DNA from: Isoalcanivorax indicus
GTDB taxonomy: Bacteria > Pseudomonadota > Gammaproteobacteria > Pseudomonadales > Alcanivoracaceae
Direction of reading: 5' to 3'
Assembly (NCBI RefSeq): GCF_003259185.1
Contig: NZ_QGMP01000001.1
Coordinates: 2,356,001-2,420,000, forward strand
DNA length: 64,000 bases
Every line of letters starts with the position of its first letter. Position 1 is the stretch's first letter. This document shows, one piece after another, positions 18,578 through 26,914 of this stretch. The notes under the pieces were generated by a model, which was given only the letters and a program-made list of their open reading frames with translations, ran no database searches and was not told where the DNA came from. The translations under genes were made by a program, and so were the position numbers.

Positions 18578-19412
18578 GATGCCCGAATGGGTGCGCGCCG
18601 ACATTCCCGAACAGGTGCGCCGCGCCCTGCATGAAGACGTGGGCAGCGGTGATATCACCGCCGAACTGATTCCGCTGGAGGCCGAAGCCAGCGCCCGCGT
18701 GATTACCCGCGAACCCATGACCCTGGCGGGCACCGCCTGGGTGGATGAAGTCTTCGCCCAGCTCGGCGGCCGCATCGCCATCGACTGGCAGCATCAGGAT
18801 GGCGACCGCGTGGCCGCCGACAGCCTGCTGTTCACCCTGCAGGGCCGCACCCGCACCCTCCTCACCGGTGAACGCACCGCGCTGAACTTCCTGCAAACGC
18901 TGTCCGCCACCGCCACCAGCGCCCAACGCTATGCCGACATGGTCGCCGGCACCGGCGTGACCCTGCTGGATACCCGCAAGACCCTGCCCGGCCTGCGCAC
19001 CGCACAGAAATACGCCGTGACCTGCGGCGGCTGCGCCAACCACCGCATCGGTCTGTATGACGCCTTCCTGCTGAAGGAGAACCACATCGCCGCCTGCGGC
19101 TCCATCACCGGCGCCGTGCAGCGCGCCCGCGAGCTGTATCCGCACCGTTGGGTGGAAGTGGAAGTGGAGAATTTCCGCGAACTGGACGAAGCCCTGGCCA
19201 GCGGCTGCGACGTGATCATGCTGGACAATTTCAGCCTGGAGGATTTGCGCCGCGCGGTGACGCAGGTGGCGGGCAAGGTAAAACTGGAAGCCTCCGGCGG
19301 CATCGACGACAACACCCTGCGCAGCGTGGCAGAAACCGGCGTGGATTATATTTCCATCGGCGGACTGACCAAGCATGTGCGGGCGATTGATTTGTCGTTG
19401 CGGCTGGTGTGA
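18564..19412 (+). CDS. nadC: Nicotinate-nucleotide pyrophosphorylase (quinolinate PRTase)
   Basis: A 282-aa cytoplasmic enzyme that converts quinolinate and PRPP to nicotinate mononucleotide in de novo NAD synthesis. The conserved segments [50 protein letters not shown] and IMLDNF, and the terminal EASGGI...[11 protein letters not shown] are all present. The length is normal. It overlaps the symporter gene by 14 bp. In P. aeruginosa nadC is the neighbour of pilA; here the two are 22 kb apart. Confidence 0.95.
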   Translation: MSHIEMPEWVRADIPEQVRRALHEDVGSGDITAELIPLEAEASARVITREPMTLAGTAWVDEVFAQLGGRIAIDWQHQDGDRVAADSLLFTLQGRTRTLLTGERTALNFLQTLSATATSAQRYADMVAGTGVTLLDTRKTLPGLRTAQKYAVTCGGCANHRIGLYDAFLLKENHIAACGSITGAVQRARELYPHRWVEVEVENFRELDEALASGCDVIMLDNFSLEDLRRAVTQVAGKVKLEASGGIDDNTLRSVAETGVDYISIGGLTKHVRAIDLSLRLV

Positions 19413-19418
19413 CCCGAT

Positions 19419-19458
19419 GGGGCACCCGGTATCAGCCCGAGTGCCCCGCTACTTTTTT
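19419..19458 (+). terminator. Terminator-like hairpin after nadC
   Basis: GGGGCAC (19419-19425) pairs with GTGCCCC (19441-19447), and a run of six T follows at 19453-19458. The loop is long (15 bases) and partly self-complementary. It sits between the convergent nadC and ompW stops. Confidence 0.6.
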
Positions 19459-19459
19459 C

Positions 19460-20071
19460 TCAGAAGCGATAGCCCACGTAGAGCCCATAGGCCCACGGGT
19501 CGATATTCGCCTTGCCTACCTTGGCACCATCCAGCTTCACATCGCTGTCGATATCCATATGGCGCACATCCGCGCCGACCAGCCAGCGCTCACTCAGCGG
19601 GACATCCACCCCCACCTGACCCGCCAGCCCCCAGGAGTCCTCAAGTTTCAGTCGGCTGCCGGACAAGGCCCCCGTGGTGCGCGTGTGGAAAAAGCGGGTG
19701 TAGTTCAGACCCACCGACGCATACGGCTGGATCATCGCCCCCGGCAGGAAGTGATACTGCACCGACACCGTGGGCGGCAGATGCCGCGTGGAACCCACAT
19801 TACCCACTCCTTCCAGATCAATCTTGTGGCGGAACGGCACCGCACCCAGCACCTCCACCCCCACACGATCGCTGGCCATCCAGGTGAGGCTGACGCTGGG
19901 GCGCGTATTACTGCCGATATCCAGATCCATCCCCGCCGCCTGACCGTTGTCCGACGACGGCTCGATATGGTGCACCCCGCCCCGCACAATCCAGTCCCCG
20001 GCCATAGCCGCGCCAGAAAAAAGCACTGCCGTGCTGACCAGCGTGAGTTGCAGATACTTGCCCATCTTCAT
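19460..20071 (-). CDS. ompW: OmpW-family outer-membrane protein
   Basis: A 203-aa precursor. The ATG at 20071 follows an AGGAG site and opens the signal peptide MKMGKYLQLTLVSTAVLFSG ending in AAMA. The mature protein (WIVRGGVHHIEP, SVSLTWMASDRVGVEVLGA, PPTVSVQYHF, QPYASVGLNYTRFF, DPWAYGLYVGYRF) follows the OmpW eight-stranded barrel pattern and ends in aromatic F. OmpW proteins form narrow hydrophobic channels, and in related bacteria their genes respond to oxygen. An FNR/ANR-like site with a properly spaced -10 lies upstream. Confidence 0.88.
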   Translation of the reverse strand: MKMGKYLQLTLVSTAVLFSGAAMAGDWIVRGGVHHIEPSSDNGQAAGMDLDIGSNTRPSVSLTWMASDRVGVEVLGAVPFRHKIDLEGVGNVGSTRHLPPTVSVQYHFLPGAMIQPYASVGLNYTRFFHTRTTGALSGSRLKLEDSWGLAGQVGVDVPLSERWLVGADVRHMDIDSDVKLDGAKVGKANIDPWAYGLYVGYRF

Positions 20072-20112
20072 GCTGTTTCTCCTTTTCCTGATACCCGACA
20101 GCGGGCGGAGAC

Positions 20113-20154
20113 AGCATGGGCGGGCACCCCGCGTGCAACGTTGACCCGGATCAA
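20113..20154 (-). promoter_or_regulatory. ANR/FNR-like box and -10 for ompW
   Basis: TTGACCCGGATCAA at 20141-20154 differs from the FNR/ANR consensus TTGAT-N4-ATCAA at one position. In the ompW direction a CATGCT hexamer (20113-20118) begins 29 bases after the box centre, which puts the box at about -41.5, the class II activator position. A second, weaker half-matching site (ATGAC-N4-ATCAG) is at 20192-20205. Confidence 0.55.
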
Positions 20155-20272
20155 GGCGAGCGTCGCGGGACCGCTGAATCATGGAAAAACCATGACACAG
20201 ATCAGGAAACCTTCGGCCTGTAACACCAGTCCATATATGATGAATCCAGATACCCGGAACCGGAGCCGCGCC

Positions 20273-20629
20273 ATGCGCTACCTGCTTGTGATTGCTGCCG
20301 CCCTCAGCCTGGCAGCCTGCGCTTCATCCAAACGCATCATTGTTGATGACCAGGGCGTTGATCAGGCCGCCTACCAGCGCGACCTGGCGGATTGCGAGCG
20401 CATCGCTGCTCAAGTCTCTACCGGCGGTGACGCCGCCGAAGGGGCTGTGGGCGGTGCTATTGTTGGCGGCGCTCTGGGCGCGATCTTCGGAAATCGCAGC
20501 TCCGCCGCACGCGGCGCAGGCGGTGGCGCCGTGATTGGCGGCGCAAGCCGGGCCGGGGATGCGGAGCAGGAGAAGCGGCGGGTGATGCGGAATTGTATGA
20601 CGGGGAGGGGGTATCGGGTTTTGAATTAG
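20273..20629 (+). CDS. Small glycine-zipper lipoprotein
   Basis: A 118-aa precursor. The start MRYLLVIAAALSLAAC gives a lipobox with lipidated C16, so it is predicted to be an outer- or inner-membrane lipoprotein. Residues about 60-95 form a glycine-zipper segment (GAVGGAIVGGALGAIFG, GAGGGAVIGG) like those of the OmpA-like/glycine-zipper 2TM family. The mature part begins with SSKRIIVDDQGVD and the C-terminus holds a second cysteine in RNCMTGRGY. It is divergent from ompW with a 201-bp gap. The function is unknown. Confidence 0.78.
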   Translation: MRYLLVIAAALSLAACASSKRIIVDDQGVDQAAYQRDLADCERIAAQVSTGGDAAEGAVGGAIVGGALGAIFGNRSSAARGAGGGAVIGGASRAGDAEQEKRRVMRNCMTGRGYRVLN

Positions 20630-20827
20630 GTGGTGACTAAGCTGGAGTCAAACGCCGGTTCAGGCACTCGGCTTTTCAGCTTTGCTATGTGTGTTTGCCC
20701 ACCTGGGGCAATGGACTTGCGGCATGCCAGTGCCGACAACGGCAGCCGGTTATCATTACTGCCTGCAGCTAGCAGCCGATGAGCGATAGGGTAATCCCCC
20801 CCTTTTTAACGGCACCCAGAAGTAGAA

Positions 20828-21655
20828 TCAGGCCACCATGGCCAACTTCTGTTTGGGGGTAATGCCTCCCAAGGCCATATTCGGCCGTTCGTTGTTATAA
20901 GTCCAAAGCCATCGCGTGGCAAATTCCTGAACCTGTTCAATGGATCCGAACAGATACTGCGCCAGCCAGTCGTAGCGTACGGTCCGGTTGTAGCGCTCGA
21001 TATAGGCGTTCTGCTGAGGCTTTCCCGGCTGGATGTATTCAAGCCGGATGCCGCGCTGCAGCGCCCAGGCCGACAAGGCGCCACTGATGTACTCCGGGCC
21101 GTTGTCGCAGCGCAGCGCCCGGGGCTGGCCCCGCCACTCGATGATCTGATCCAGTGCGCGGATCACCCGCTCCGAGGGCAAGGACAGGTCCACCTCAATG
21201 GCCAGGCCTTCGCGGTTGAAGTCATCCAGCACATTGAATAGGCGATAGCTGCGACCATCCTCAAGCTGGTCGTGCATGAAGTCCATCGACCAGCATTCGT
21301 TGATGGCCCTAGGCTCTGTCAGCGGCTCTGGCTTCTCCCGTACGATGCGCTTCTTCGGCTTGATACGCAGGTTCAGCTCCAGCTCCCGGTAGATGCGGTA
21401 GACCCGCTTGTGATTCCAGCCGTAACCCTTGACGTTGCGCAGGAACAGGAAGCACAGGCCGAATCCCCAGTTACGCTGATTAGCGGTCAGCCGAACCAGC
21501 CAGTCAGCGATCTCGGCGTTCTCGTCGCTCCGCAGTGGCTGGTATCGGTAGCAGGTCTCACTGATGCCGTAGGTTTCGCAGGCCAGCCGAATGCTAACGC
21601 CACGTTCGGTGACAGCCTCCCTCGCCAGCGTGCGTCGCAGGGAAGGCTTCACCAC
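20828..21655 (-). CDS. IS3-family transposase OrfB (DDE integrase)
   Basis: A 275-aa catalytic half of the IS3 transposase. An HTH_21-like region ([18 protein letters not shown]) precedes the rve integrase core. The DDE residues are visible: D in [10 protein letters not shown] in RCDNGPEY, and E in [10 protein letters not shown]. The frame overlaps orfA by seven bases; an AAAAAG run at the overlap (GAGAAAAAGTGG) is a likely -1 frameshift site producing OrfAB. Both frames are intact, so the element may still be active. Confidence 0.9.
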   Translation of the reverse strand: MVKPSLRRTLAREAVTERGVSIRLACETYGISETCYRYQPLRSDENAEIADWLVRLTANQRNWGFGLCFLFLRNVKGYGWNHKRVYRIYRELELNLRIKPKKRIVREKPEPLTEPRAINECWSMDFMHDQLEDGRSYRLFNVLDDFNREGLAIEVDLSLPSERVIRALDQIIEWRGQPRALRCDNGPEYISGALSAWALQRGIRLEYIQPGKPQQNAYIERYNRTVRYDWLAQYLFGSIEQVQEFATRWLWTYNNERPNMALGGITPKQKLAMVA

Positions 21656-21915
21656 TTTTTCTCGAGGGCTTCCTTGCGCAGCTCGGACTTCAGCCTTTCC
21701 TCGGCATACATCTTCTTCAGGCGCCGGTTCTCATCCTCCAGCTCCTTCAGGCGTGCCATCAGGGAGGCGTCCATACCGCCGTACTTGGCGCGCCATTTGT
21801 AGAAGCTGGCGCTGCTCATGCCGTGCTCACGGCACAGCTCCGGCACCGGCACCCCGGACTCGGCTTGCTTGAGGATCGCCAGTATCTGGCTGTCCGAAAA
21901 ACGTGACTTCTTCAT
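21649..21915 (-). CDS. IS3-family transposase OrfA
   Basis: An 88-aa helix-turn-helix protein starting [19 protein letters not shown], with [20 protein letters not shown] as the recognition helix region and a leucine-zipper-like C-terminus ([20 protein letters not shown]). This is the usual first frame of IS3 elements (HTH_Tnp_1). It ends in the region that overlaps orfB. Confidence 0.9.
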   Translation of the reverse strand: MKKSRFSDSQILAILKQAESGVPVPELCREHGMSSASFYKWRAKYGGMDASLMARLKELEDENRRLKKMYAEERLKSELRKEALEKKW

Positions 21916-21987
21916 GCAGAATCTCCTTCGTCATAGGTTACGAGAAAATTCTACTTTTGAGCACCCTTACTTTTCGGGGGGATTACC

Positions 21988-22197
21988 ATTCGACATCACG
22001 GTATAGGCGAAGACATCCACGGCAAACACCTCCCCAAGCTCCGCCACGCGCTCCACCACCAACGCCTTGCGATGCGCCTAGGAATGGCCGCTGAAGTGGT
22101 CTTCACCACAGAGAAAGGCGCGCCGCACACAGCGGCTGATACAGTGATAGTACGGCGTCGCATCCAGCAACACCTGCTGGCTTCGTGCTCTGGGCAT
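21988..22197 (-). pseudogene. Truncated REP-associated tyrosine transposase (RAYT)
   Basis: Read from the ATG at 22197 the frame gives [20 protein letters not shown], then [19 protein letters not shown], an in-frame TAG at 22078-22080, then AHRKALVVERVAELGEVFAV and AYTVMSN. This is the N-terminus of a Y1/TnpA_REP transposase, and it stops exactly where MSNHYH should read on into the HUH motif; the IS3 end begins there. The remainder is not found on the other side of the IS. The gene is thus broken by a nonsense codon and by the insertion. A GGAGG site precedes the start. Confidence 0.8.
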
Positions 22198-22218
22198 GAC
22201 GGCCTCCTTGCTGTCATA

Positions 22219-22312
22219 ACCAAGCCTAAACACCTTCCAGGGCGAGGTGCATCAGCCTAATGCCAGAAAGAATGTCAACCATTGGCTAAATGGTGGGTGT
22301 CTAGGCTTGTTG
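22219..22312. repeat. REP-like inverted pair upstream of the RAYT remnant
   Basis: AACCAAGCCTAAACACC at 22219-22235 and GGTGTCTAGGCTTGTT at about 22297-22312 are inverted copies with two mismatches. A small palindrome, ACCATT-N5-AATGGT, lies between them. RAYT genes are normally flanked by REP sequences they mobilise, so this is probably their substrate. The DNA from here to 22376 holds no gene I can support. Confidence 0.5.
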
Positions 22313-22376
22313 AAAGCATCAACCCCTTATTATATAGCTGCCCTCGGTGCTGCTGGTAGAATAACACTCTACACCT

Positions 22377-22823
22377 TCATTTTTTTACAGGTGACGTGCC
22401 AGAAAATAAAACAAAAAAAGAAGGAATGAAAGATATAAACAAAATACTGGAAAATGAATCAAGGTGCATTAGAGACCTAATAAAAAGTATGCCATAGTCA
22501 CCTGGTATTACAAAGTACAAATAAACCAAAGATGAGAAAGAGCAAAAAAACGAGAAAAACAAGGAGTACCCAGAACGAGACAATTCCATGAGAAAATAGA
22601 ATAATGCAGAGCATACCATCACGCACAGCATCACCCCCAACGGAGGCCACCCAAAAAGGTTCGGACTAAATGAATAATATGCAGACATCAACCTCTCAAA
22701 GACAAAGGCATACAAAAATGAAGCCGCAACATAAAAAACATTCCTAAGCACATGGCATTTCATATAAACAACACCAAAAAAATCAATTAATCTGGATAAG
22801 GACTGTCGCCACAGGGAGGGCAT
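22377..22823 (-). CDS. Small AT-rich membrane protein, candidate Rhs immunity protein
   Basis: Up to 148 aa; starting at the second methionine (22763) gives 128 aa (MKCHVLRNVFYVAASFLYAF...). Four hydrophobic helices are visible, including VMLCVMVCSALFYFLMEL, YSLFFSFFCSFSSLVYLYFV and ILFISFIPSFFVLF. No family was recognised. It directly follows the Rhs gene: the first ATG overlaps the Rhs stop region by 37 bp and has AGGTG upstream; the second lies 23 bp after the stop. Base composition is much more AT-rich than the neighbours, as is the Rhs tail. Position, size and composition are those of an immunity gene, but that role is inferred only. Confidence 0.6.
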   Translation of the reverse strand: MPSLWRQSLSRLIDFFGVVYMKCHVLRNVFYVAASFLYAFVFERLMSAYYSFSPNLFGWPPLGVMLCVMVCSALFYFLMELSRSGYSLFFSFFCSFSSLVYLYFVIPGDYGILFIRSLMHLDSFSSILFISFIPSFFVLFSGTSPVKK

Positions 22824-25800
22824 TCACACCTGCAAAAATCAGAGCATTCCATATCACATTTTATGCCTTTGCTGGCCACCTGACATGCGCGCTTTGCAGG
22901 ATTGATCTGGATTGGTATCCCGAAAGGTTTTACTTCCTTTCCGGGGATGAGATTGCAAAGAGCACTACCACTCGACTCTGACTTCATGCAATTCTCCATA
23001 CATGAACAATTATGAGTGGGTGGATAAACGGCATGATCCCAAGGCTTTGCTCTCATTCCATCATCATCGAACCTACTAATAGGATTACTCTCCGCGTATA
23101 TGTAATAATTCACTCCGCCGCCAATACCAATTGGATCACTTTGCATATAACGCCCTAGACTACCGCTATACTCACGATGAAAATTATAAAGAAGCCCTTT
23201 CTCTTCGTCATAATATTGCCCCGGGAACCTGATAGGGTTGCTGACTTTCTCTATATAAATCTCCACCGATCCAAAAGCTTGCCAATATGCGCCCCAGATC
23301 ACCTCTCCCCCTCTGCCGAAAAGCTTCAGTGGCTGGCCGATATGGCCTGCATAGTAATAACCGATACTATAATCCTCACCGTCCCGCCTGAACAAGGGAT
23401 CTGTCATCCACATACTATTAGGCCAATATTGATATTCGGCAATCAGCGATCCATTATCATCGTATTCCGCCAATAGGCCGCTATCATCGTAGTGGAAGTA
23501 AATTGTTCCTTCTTGAGTAGTCTTACTTACTCGCCGACCGAACGGATCATAGCGGTAGCTTCCCAGTATCGCACCGCCCTCAATCCGAACCTGCCGCAGA
23601 CGCTCGGCAAGATCATATTCGTATAGCGTAACCGTGCCATCCTGCTCGACTTTGCGCACGGTATGTCCGTTTGCATCGTACTCGAAGGTGGCTCCGGGCT
23701 TGCTGATCAATTGATGATTTTCATTATATTCCCAAGGCTCACCACCACCTTCTGTCAAGCGATTGGCCACACCATCATAGGTGTACGACTCGTTCTGCAA
23801 CCCCATATCTTCTGCGAACCGGGCTTCAATCAAACGATATAGCTCGTCATAGGTGTACAGATGCTCCCCTGTTTCGGAATCGATACGGACAATGTGATTT
23901 TCACTATTGTACTGGTAGCTTCTGTAGGCACGCGGTGTGTCCGCTGCGTCCAGTAGTTCTGTTGTACCGGGACGCAGCAGGCCATCTACATCATGACGGA
24001 TTCGCGTGCCGCCGGGATATACCGTTTCAATGGGAGTGCGCCATTGGTACTCCGTTACCGCTATAGTGCCTTCGCCGGGAATAGTCAGGCTCTGGAAGTC
24101 ACCATCCGGAGTCCACGTGTAGGTATAGGTCACACCCTCCGGGTTCGTATAGGTGGCTTTACGGCCATCCTGATCATACGTATAGCTGTGCGTTTTGCTG
24201 AATGGACCGTAGTTGACGGTTACTTCCGTGACACGCCCCAGAAGATCATATGCATAGCTACCACTACTTACTGTACTGCCATCCTGCTGGTCGCTATAAG
24301 CCGTCAGTAGGCCCAGGGCGTTGTACTCGAAGGACGAGGTGCGCCCTGGTGTGTTCTGGTCTTTTGCTTGCGGGCTGGCGTAATAGTTGACTGCGATCAG
24401 TTGGCCAGCATCGTCATAGCTATAATGAGTGATCTGGCCCATGCCATTTATTTCACTCTTGCGCAAACCACCGGGGTAATAAGTATAGTCACGCGTTTCG
24501 CCTCCGGGGCGAGTTTCTCTTGATAAACGTCCATGAGCATCATAAGTAAAGGTGGTAGTGCTTCCTTCCGGATCAGTGACCGCGATCAGATTATCGCGCG
24601 CATCGAATTCAAGCCGTGTCATACCACCGATGGCATCGACCATACGTATCGGGCGCTGCAAGGCGTCGTAGGAGGTCACTGTCTCCAGGCCTTCAGCGTC
24701 CAGCTCCGTGACGGGGTTGCCCGCAGTATCGTAACCCACACGCCGAGTCTGGCTGATCTGCCCTATCTCGCTGGTGGTATCTATCCGTGTGATCCGGCCC
24801 ATTTCGTCCAGCGTGAATGCTTCACTATAGGTTGGATAGTCGACGGCCGTCAGGCGCTCTCCGTCATAGTGATAACGAATACTGTTTCCCGAGGCATCCG
24901 TTTCCTGGGCCAGGCGCCCTTCTGCGTCATACTGCTGCTGTGTCATGGCGCCACTGGGAAGCCTCACGCCAAGCATGCGTCCGTTCTCGTCATACTCGAA
25001 TACTGTCTTGTGACCCAACGCATCCGTAATGCTCAGTGGCCGCCCGGCGCCGTCGACCTCCCACTGGCTTGTTGCGCCATTGGGAAGAGTCATACCGGTC
25101 TTGTCACCCGCTGTGTTGTAGTGGTGTTCGGTGATACGGTCCAGTGGGTCTGTTTCACCCAATAATTTGCCTGCAGCATCATACTCATACCGGGATATCG
25201 GCCCGCGCGCGTCCACATACACCGACGGGTTACCCAACGCATCAAACCCACCGTGCTCGGGATGCACAAACGCAGTCACTTCATTATCCGGCGCCGTAAT
25301 GCGAATGCGATTTCCGTGGTCGTCGTACTCATAGACGTACAGAGCATCCGGGGTGTCGCCGCTGCTGCGGTATAGCACAGACAACAATTGCCCATGACTG
25401 TCGCGGGTGTAGGTGGTCACTTGCTCATCCGAGGTGTCGGCAGCCAGCACCTGGCGCGTCAGGGCGCCATGCTCGTCGTATTCCCAGGTGCTGACGGTGC
25501 CATCCCAATCGGTATGGCGGGTGCGCTGGTGGTGTACCGGGTGCCATTGCGTATGTTGCTCTGCACCATCGCTGCTGCGGTGGCGGCGAATCACGTTGCG
25601 GCGTTCGTCAAACCAGGTAGTCAGGGTTTCACCATAACGATCTGTGCGTTCGGTGCGGGCCAGGTAGGCAGCCGGTTTGCCAGCGTCGCTGTTGCGAATA
25701 TTGGCGGGGCGTTCGGCGCGGGTGGATTCATCGCCGTATAGCCCGGCCGGGGCGCCGCCTACGGCTACTTCTTCCCCGTCACTGAGAAAGCTGCGCACGG

Positions 25801-26899
25801 AGAATTCGGTTTCGCCGTTAACGATGCGTGCGGCGACCGCGCCCAGGGCGTTGTAGCGGGTTTCCACGGTGCGGCCATCCGGTTCGCGACGAATCTGAAT
25901 AAAGGTATCGGCCTCGCCGGAGTTGCTGAAACGTGTGGCGTGGCCATCCGGGTTGACCAGGCGGGTCATCAGGCCCGCATCGTTTACTTCAATCGTGCTG
26001 GCGCGGCCTTCCGGGTCGGTCACGCTGGTGATATGTCCCTGGCTGTTATACGCGTAAAGCCAGTCGTGACCCAGCACGTCGTTCACGCGCACCAGGCGAT
26101 GGTCTGAATCGTAGTGATAACTGACGCGTCGGCCGGTGTAATCCTCTACTGCCACGGGACGGTGATATACGTCGCTCACGCCTTCGCCCTGCTGGAAGGT
26201 CACGCTTTCGTATTCGAAGGTCAGGATCACTTTATCGAAGGTATCGCGTACCGCCACAAGGTTGCCGGCGCTGTCGTAATGCAGAGTGTTGCGGTTGCCA
26301 TAACGGTCTGCAAACGCCTGGGTTTGACCATTCAGGTCGTAGTCCATGGTGTCGTGGTTGGGGCCGCGCCAACGCAGAAGGTCGCCCTCGCGGCGCAGGC
26401 TGTCGGCGTAGTTCACGCCGCTGCTGCCGGTGCCGGGGTTCTGGGTGCGGTAGAGCACCGGGTTGTCCTCGGTCACTGATCCGGGCAAGGGGTAATAACC
26501 GAAGCCTGCGCGGAACACGCCGTTGCGCAAGGTTGTAGCCAGGTCATCCACGATGCCCGGGCGGTGGAGCAATACGCTGCCGATCTGCACCTGGGCCTCA
26601 TGGCTCTGGTCGGTGACCGGCGCCCAGCGGCGGTTGAATTCCCAGCGGCCACCAATCCAGGTGCGGCTGCTGTGGAGATAACCGCCCATCACCTTGACGC
26701 GAATATCCTGCGCTTCCATGCGCAGCAGGCCGTTGCGGGTCTCGCTGGCGACATCAAAGTCGTGCTCGATACCGGGCGCGGCGTAAAGCGGTGCCGCCAC
26801 CAGCAGGCAGATGCTGCCGAGCCAGCCTTTCCATGATCCCTTCAATGTCATCCTGCGCATGATCCCTTCCCGTTTTTCTGTATTCGTTGTAATGCTCAT
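22787..26899 (-). CDS. Exported Rhs/YD-repeat protein with Cys-rich variable tail
   Basis: A 1370-aa protein with a Sec signal (MRRMTLKGSWKGWLGSICLL... ending LYAA) rather than a PAAR/VgrG-type N-terminus. Residues about 190-1250 are YD repeats (YDSAGNLVAV, YDAEGRLAQE, YDALQRPIRM, YDPFGRRVSK), expected to fold as an Rhs beta-cocoon. The core ends with the Rhs boundary region YSGSLGRYMQSDPIGIGGG and YIYAESNP. An 89-aa tail follows (nt 22790-23056) with eleven cysteines and no recognised toxin motif. The start may be ATG 26899 or ATG 26860, which has a better ribosome site (GGGAAGGGATC). It begins 15 bp after the 3685-aa gene. The core is GC-rich and the tail AT-rich. Confidence 0.88.
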   Translation of the reverse strand: MSITTNTEKREGIMRRMTLKGSWKGWLGSICLLVAAPLYAAPGIEHDFDVASETRNGLLRMEAQDIRVKVMGGYLHSSRTWIGGRWEFNRRWAPVTDQSHEAQVQIGSVLLHRPGIVDDLATTLRNGVFRAGFGYYPLPGSVTEDNPVLYRTQNPGTGSSGVNYADSLRREGDLLRWRGPNHDTMDYDLNGQTQAFADRYGNRNTLHYDSAGNLVAVRDTFDKVILTFEYESVTFQQGEGVSDVYHRPVAVEDYTGRRVSYHYDSDHRLVRVNDVLGHDWLYAYNSQGHITSVTDPEGRASTIEVNDAGLMTRLVNPDGHATRFSNSGEADTFIQIRREPDGRTVETRYNALGAVAARIVNGETEFSVRSFLSDGEEVAVGGAPAGLYGDESTRAERPANIRNSDAGKPAAYLARTERTDRYGETLTTWFDERRNVIRRHRSSDGAEQHTQWHPVHHQRTRHTDWDGTVSTWEYDEHGALTRQVLAADTSDEQVTTYTRDSHGQLLSVLYRSSGDTPDALYVYEYDDHGNRIRITAPDNEVTAFVHPEHGGFDALGNPSVYVDARGPISRYEYDAAGKLLGETDPLDRITEHHYNTAGDKTGMTLPNGATSQWEVDGAGRPLSITDALGHKTVFEYDENGRMLGVRLPSGAMTQQQYDAEGRLAQETDASGNSIRYHYDGERLTAVDYPTYSEAFTLDEMGRITRIDTTSEIGQISQTRRVGYDTAGNPVTELDAEGLETVTSYDALQRPIRMVDAIGGMTRLEFDARDNLIAVTDPEGSTTTFTYDAHGRLSRETRPGGETRDYTYYPGGLRKSEINGMGQITHYSYDDAGQLIAVNYYASPQAKDQNTPGRTSSFEYNALGLLTAYSDQQDGSTVSSGSYAYDLLGRVTEVTVNYGPFSKTHSYTYDQDGRKATYTNPEGVTYTYTWTPDGDFQSLTIPGEGTIAVTEYQWRTPIETVYPGGTRIRHDVDGLLRPGTTELLDAADTPRAYRSYQYNSENHIVRIDSETGEHLYTYDELYRLIEARFAEDMGLQNESYTYDGVANRLTEGGGEPWEYNENHQLISKPGATFEYDANGHTVRKVEQDGTVTLYEYDLAERLRQVRIEGGAILGSYRYDPFGRRVSKTTQEGTIYFHYDDSGLLAEYDDNGSLIAEYQYWPNSMWMTDPLFRRDGEDYSIGYYYAGHIGQPLKLFGRGGEVIWGAYWQAFGSVEIYIEKVSNPIRFPGQYYDEEKGLLYNFHREYSGSLGRYMQSDPIGIGGGVNYYIYAESNPISRFDDDGMRAKPWDHAVYPPTHNCSCMENCMKSESSGSALCNLIPGKEVKPFGIPIQINPAKRACQVASKGIKCDMECSDFCRCECPPCGDSPYPD

Positions 26900-26914
26900 C
26901 GTCTTGCCTCGCCC

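Larger units (their letters stand above)
20790..21987 (-). mobile_element. IS3-family insertion sequence (about 1.2 kb)
   Basis: Overlapping orfA and orfB lie inside imperfect terminal inverted repeats. The 12-base GGTAATCCCCCC starts at 20790 on the left and its complement ends at 21987 on the right, and GTAGAAT matches further in on both sides. Size and coding layout fit IS3 elements of the IS407-like type. No clear target-site duplication is visible. On the right the element directly interrupts a RAYT transposase remnant. Confidence 0.85.

Noticed and set aside
17033-18781. A 582-codon open frame on the - strand opposite the symporter gene
   Set aside because: The + strand encodes a clear AgcS symporter and nadC; the antisense product is low-complexity Gly/Gln/His.
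20640-20789. A short open frame left of the IS that might be the missing 3' part of the RAYT gene
   Set aside because: Its translation does not resemble the RAYT middle or C-terminus; about 50 codons only. I see no gene in 20630-20789.
20780-21995. A target-site duplication around the IS3 element
   Set aside because: The bases next to the inverted repeats on the two sides do not match for 3 or 4 positions.
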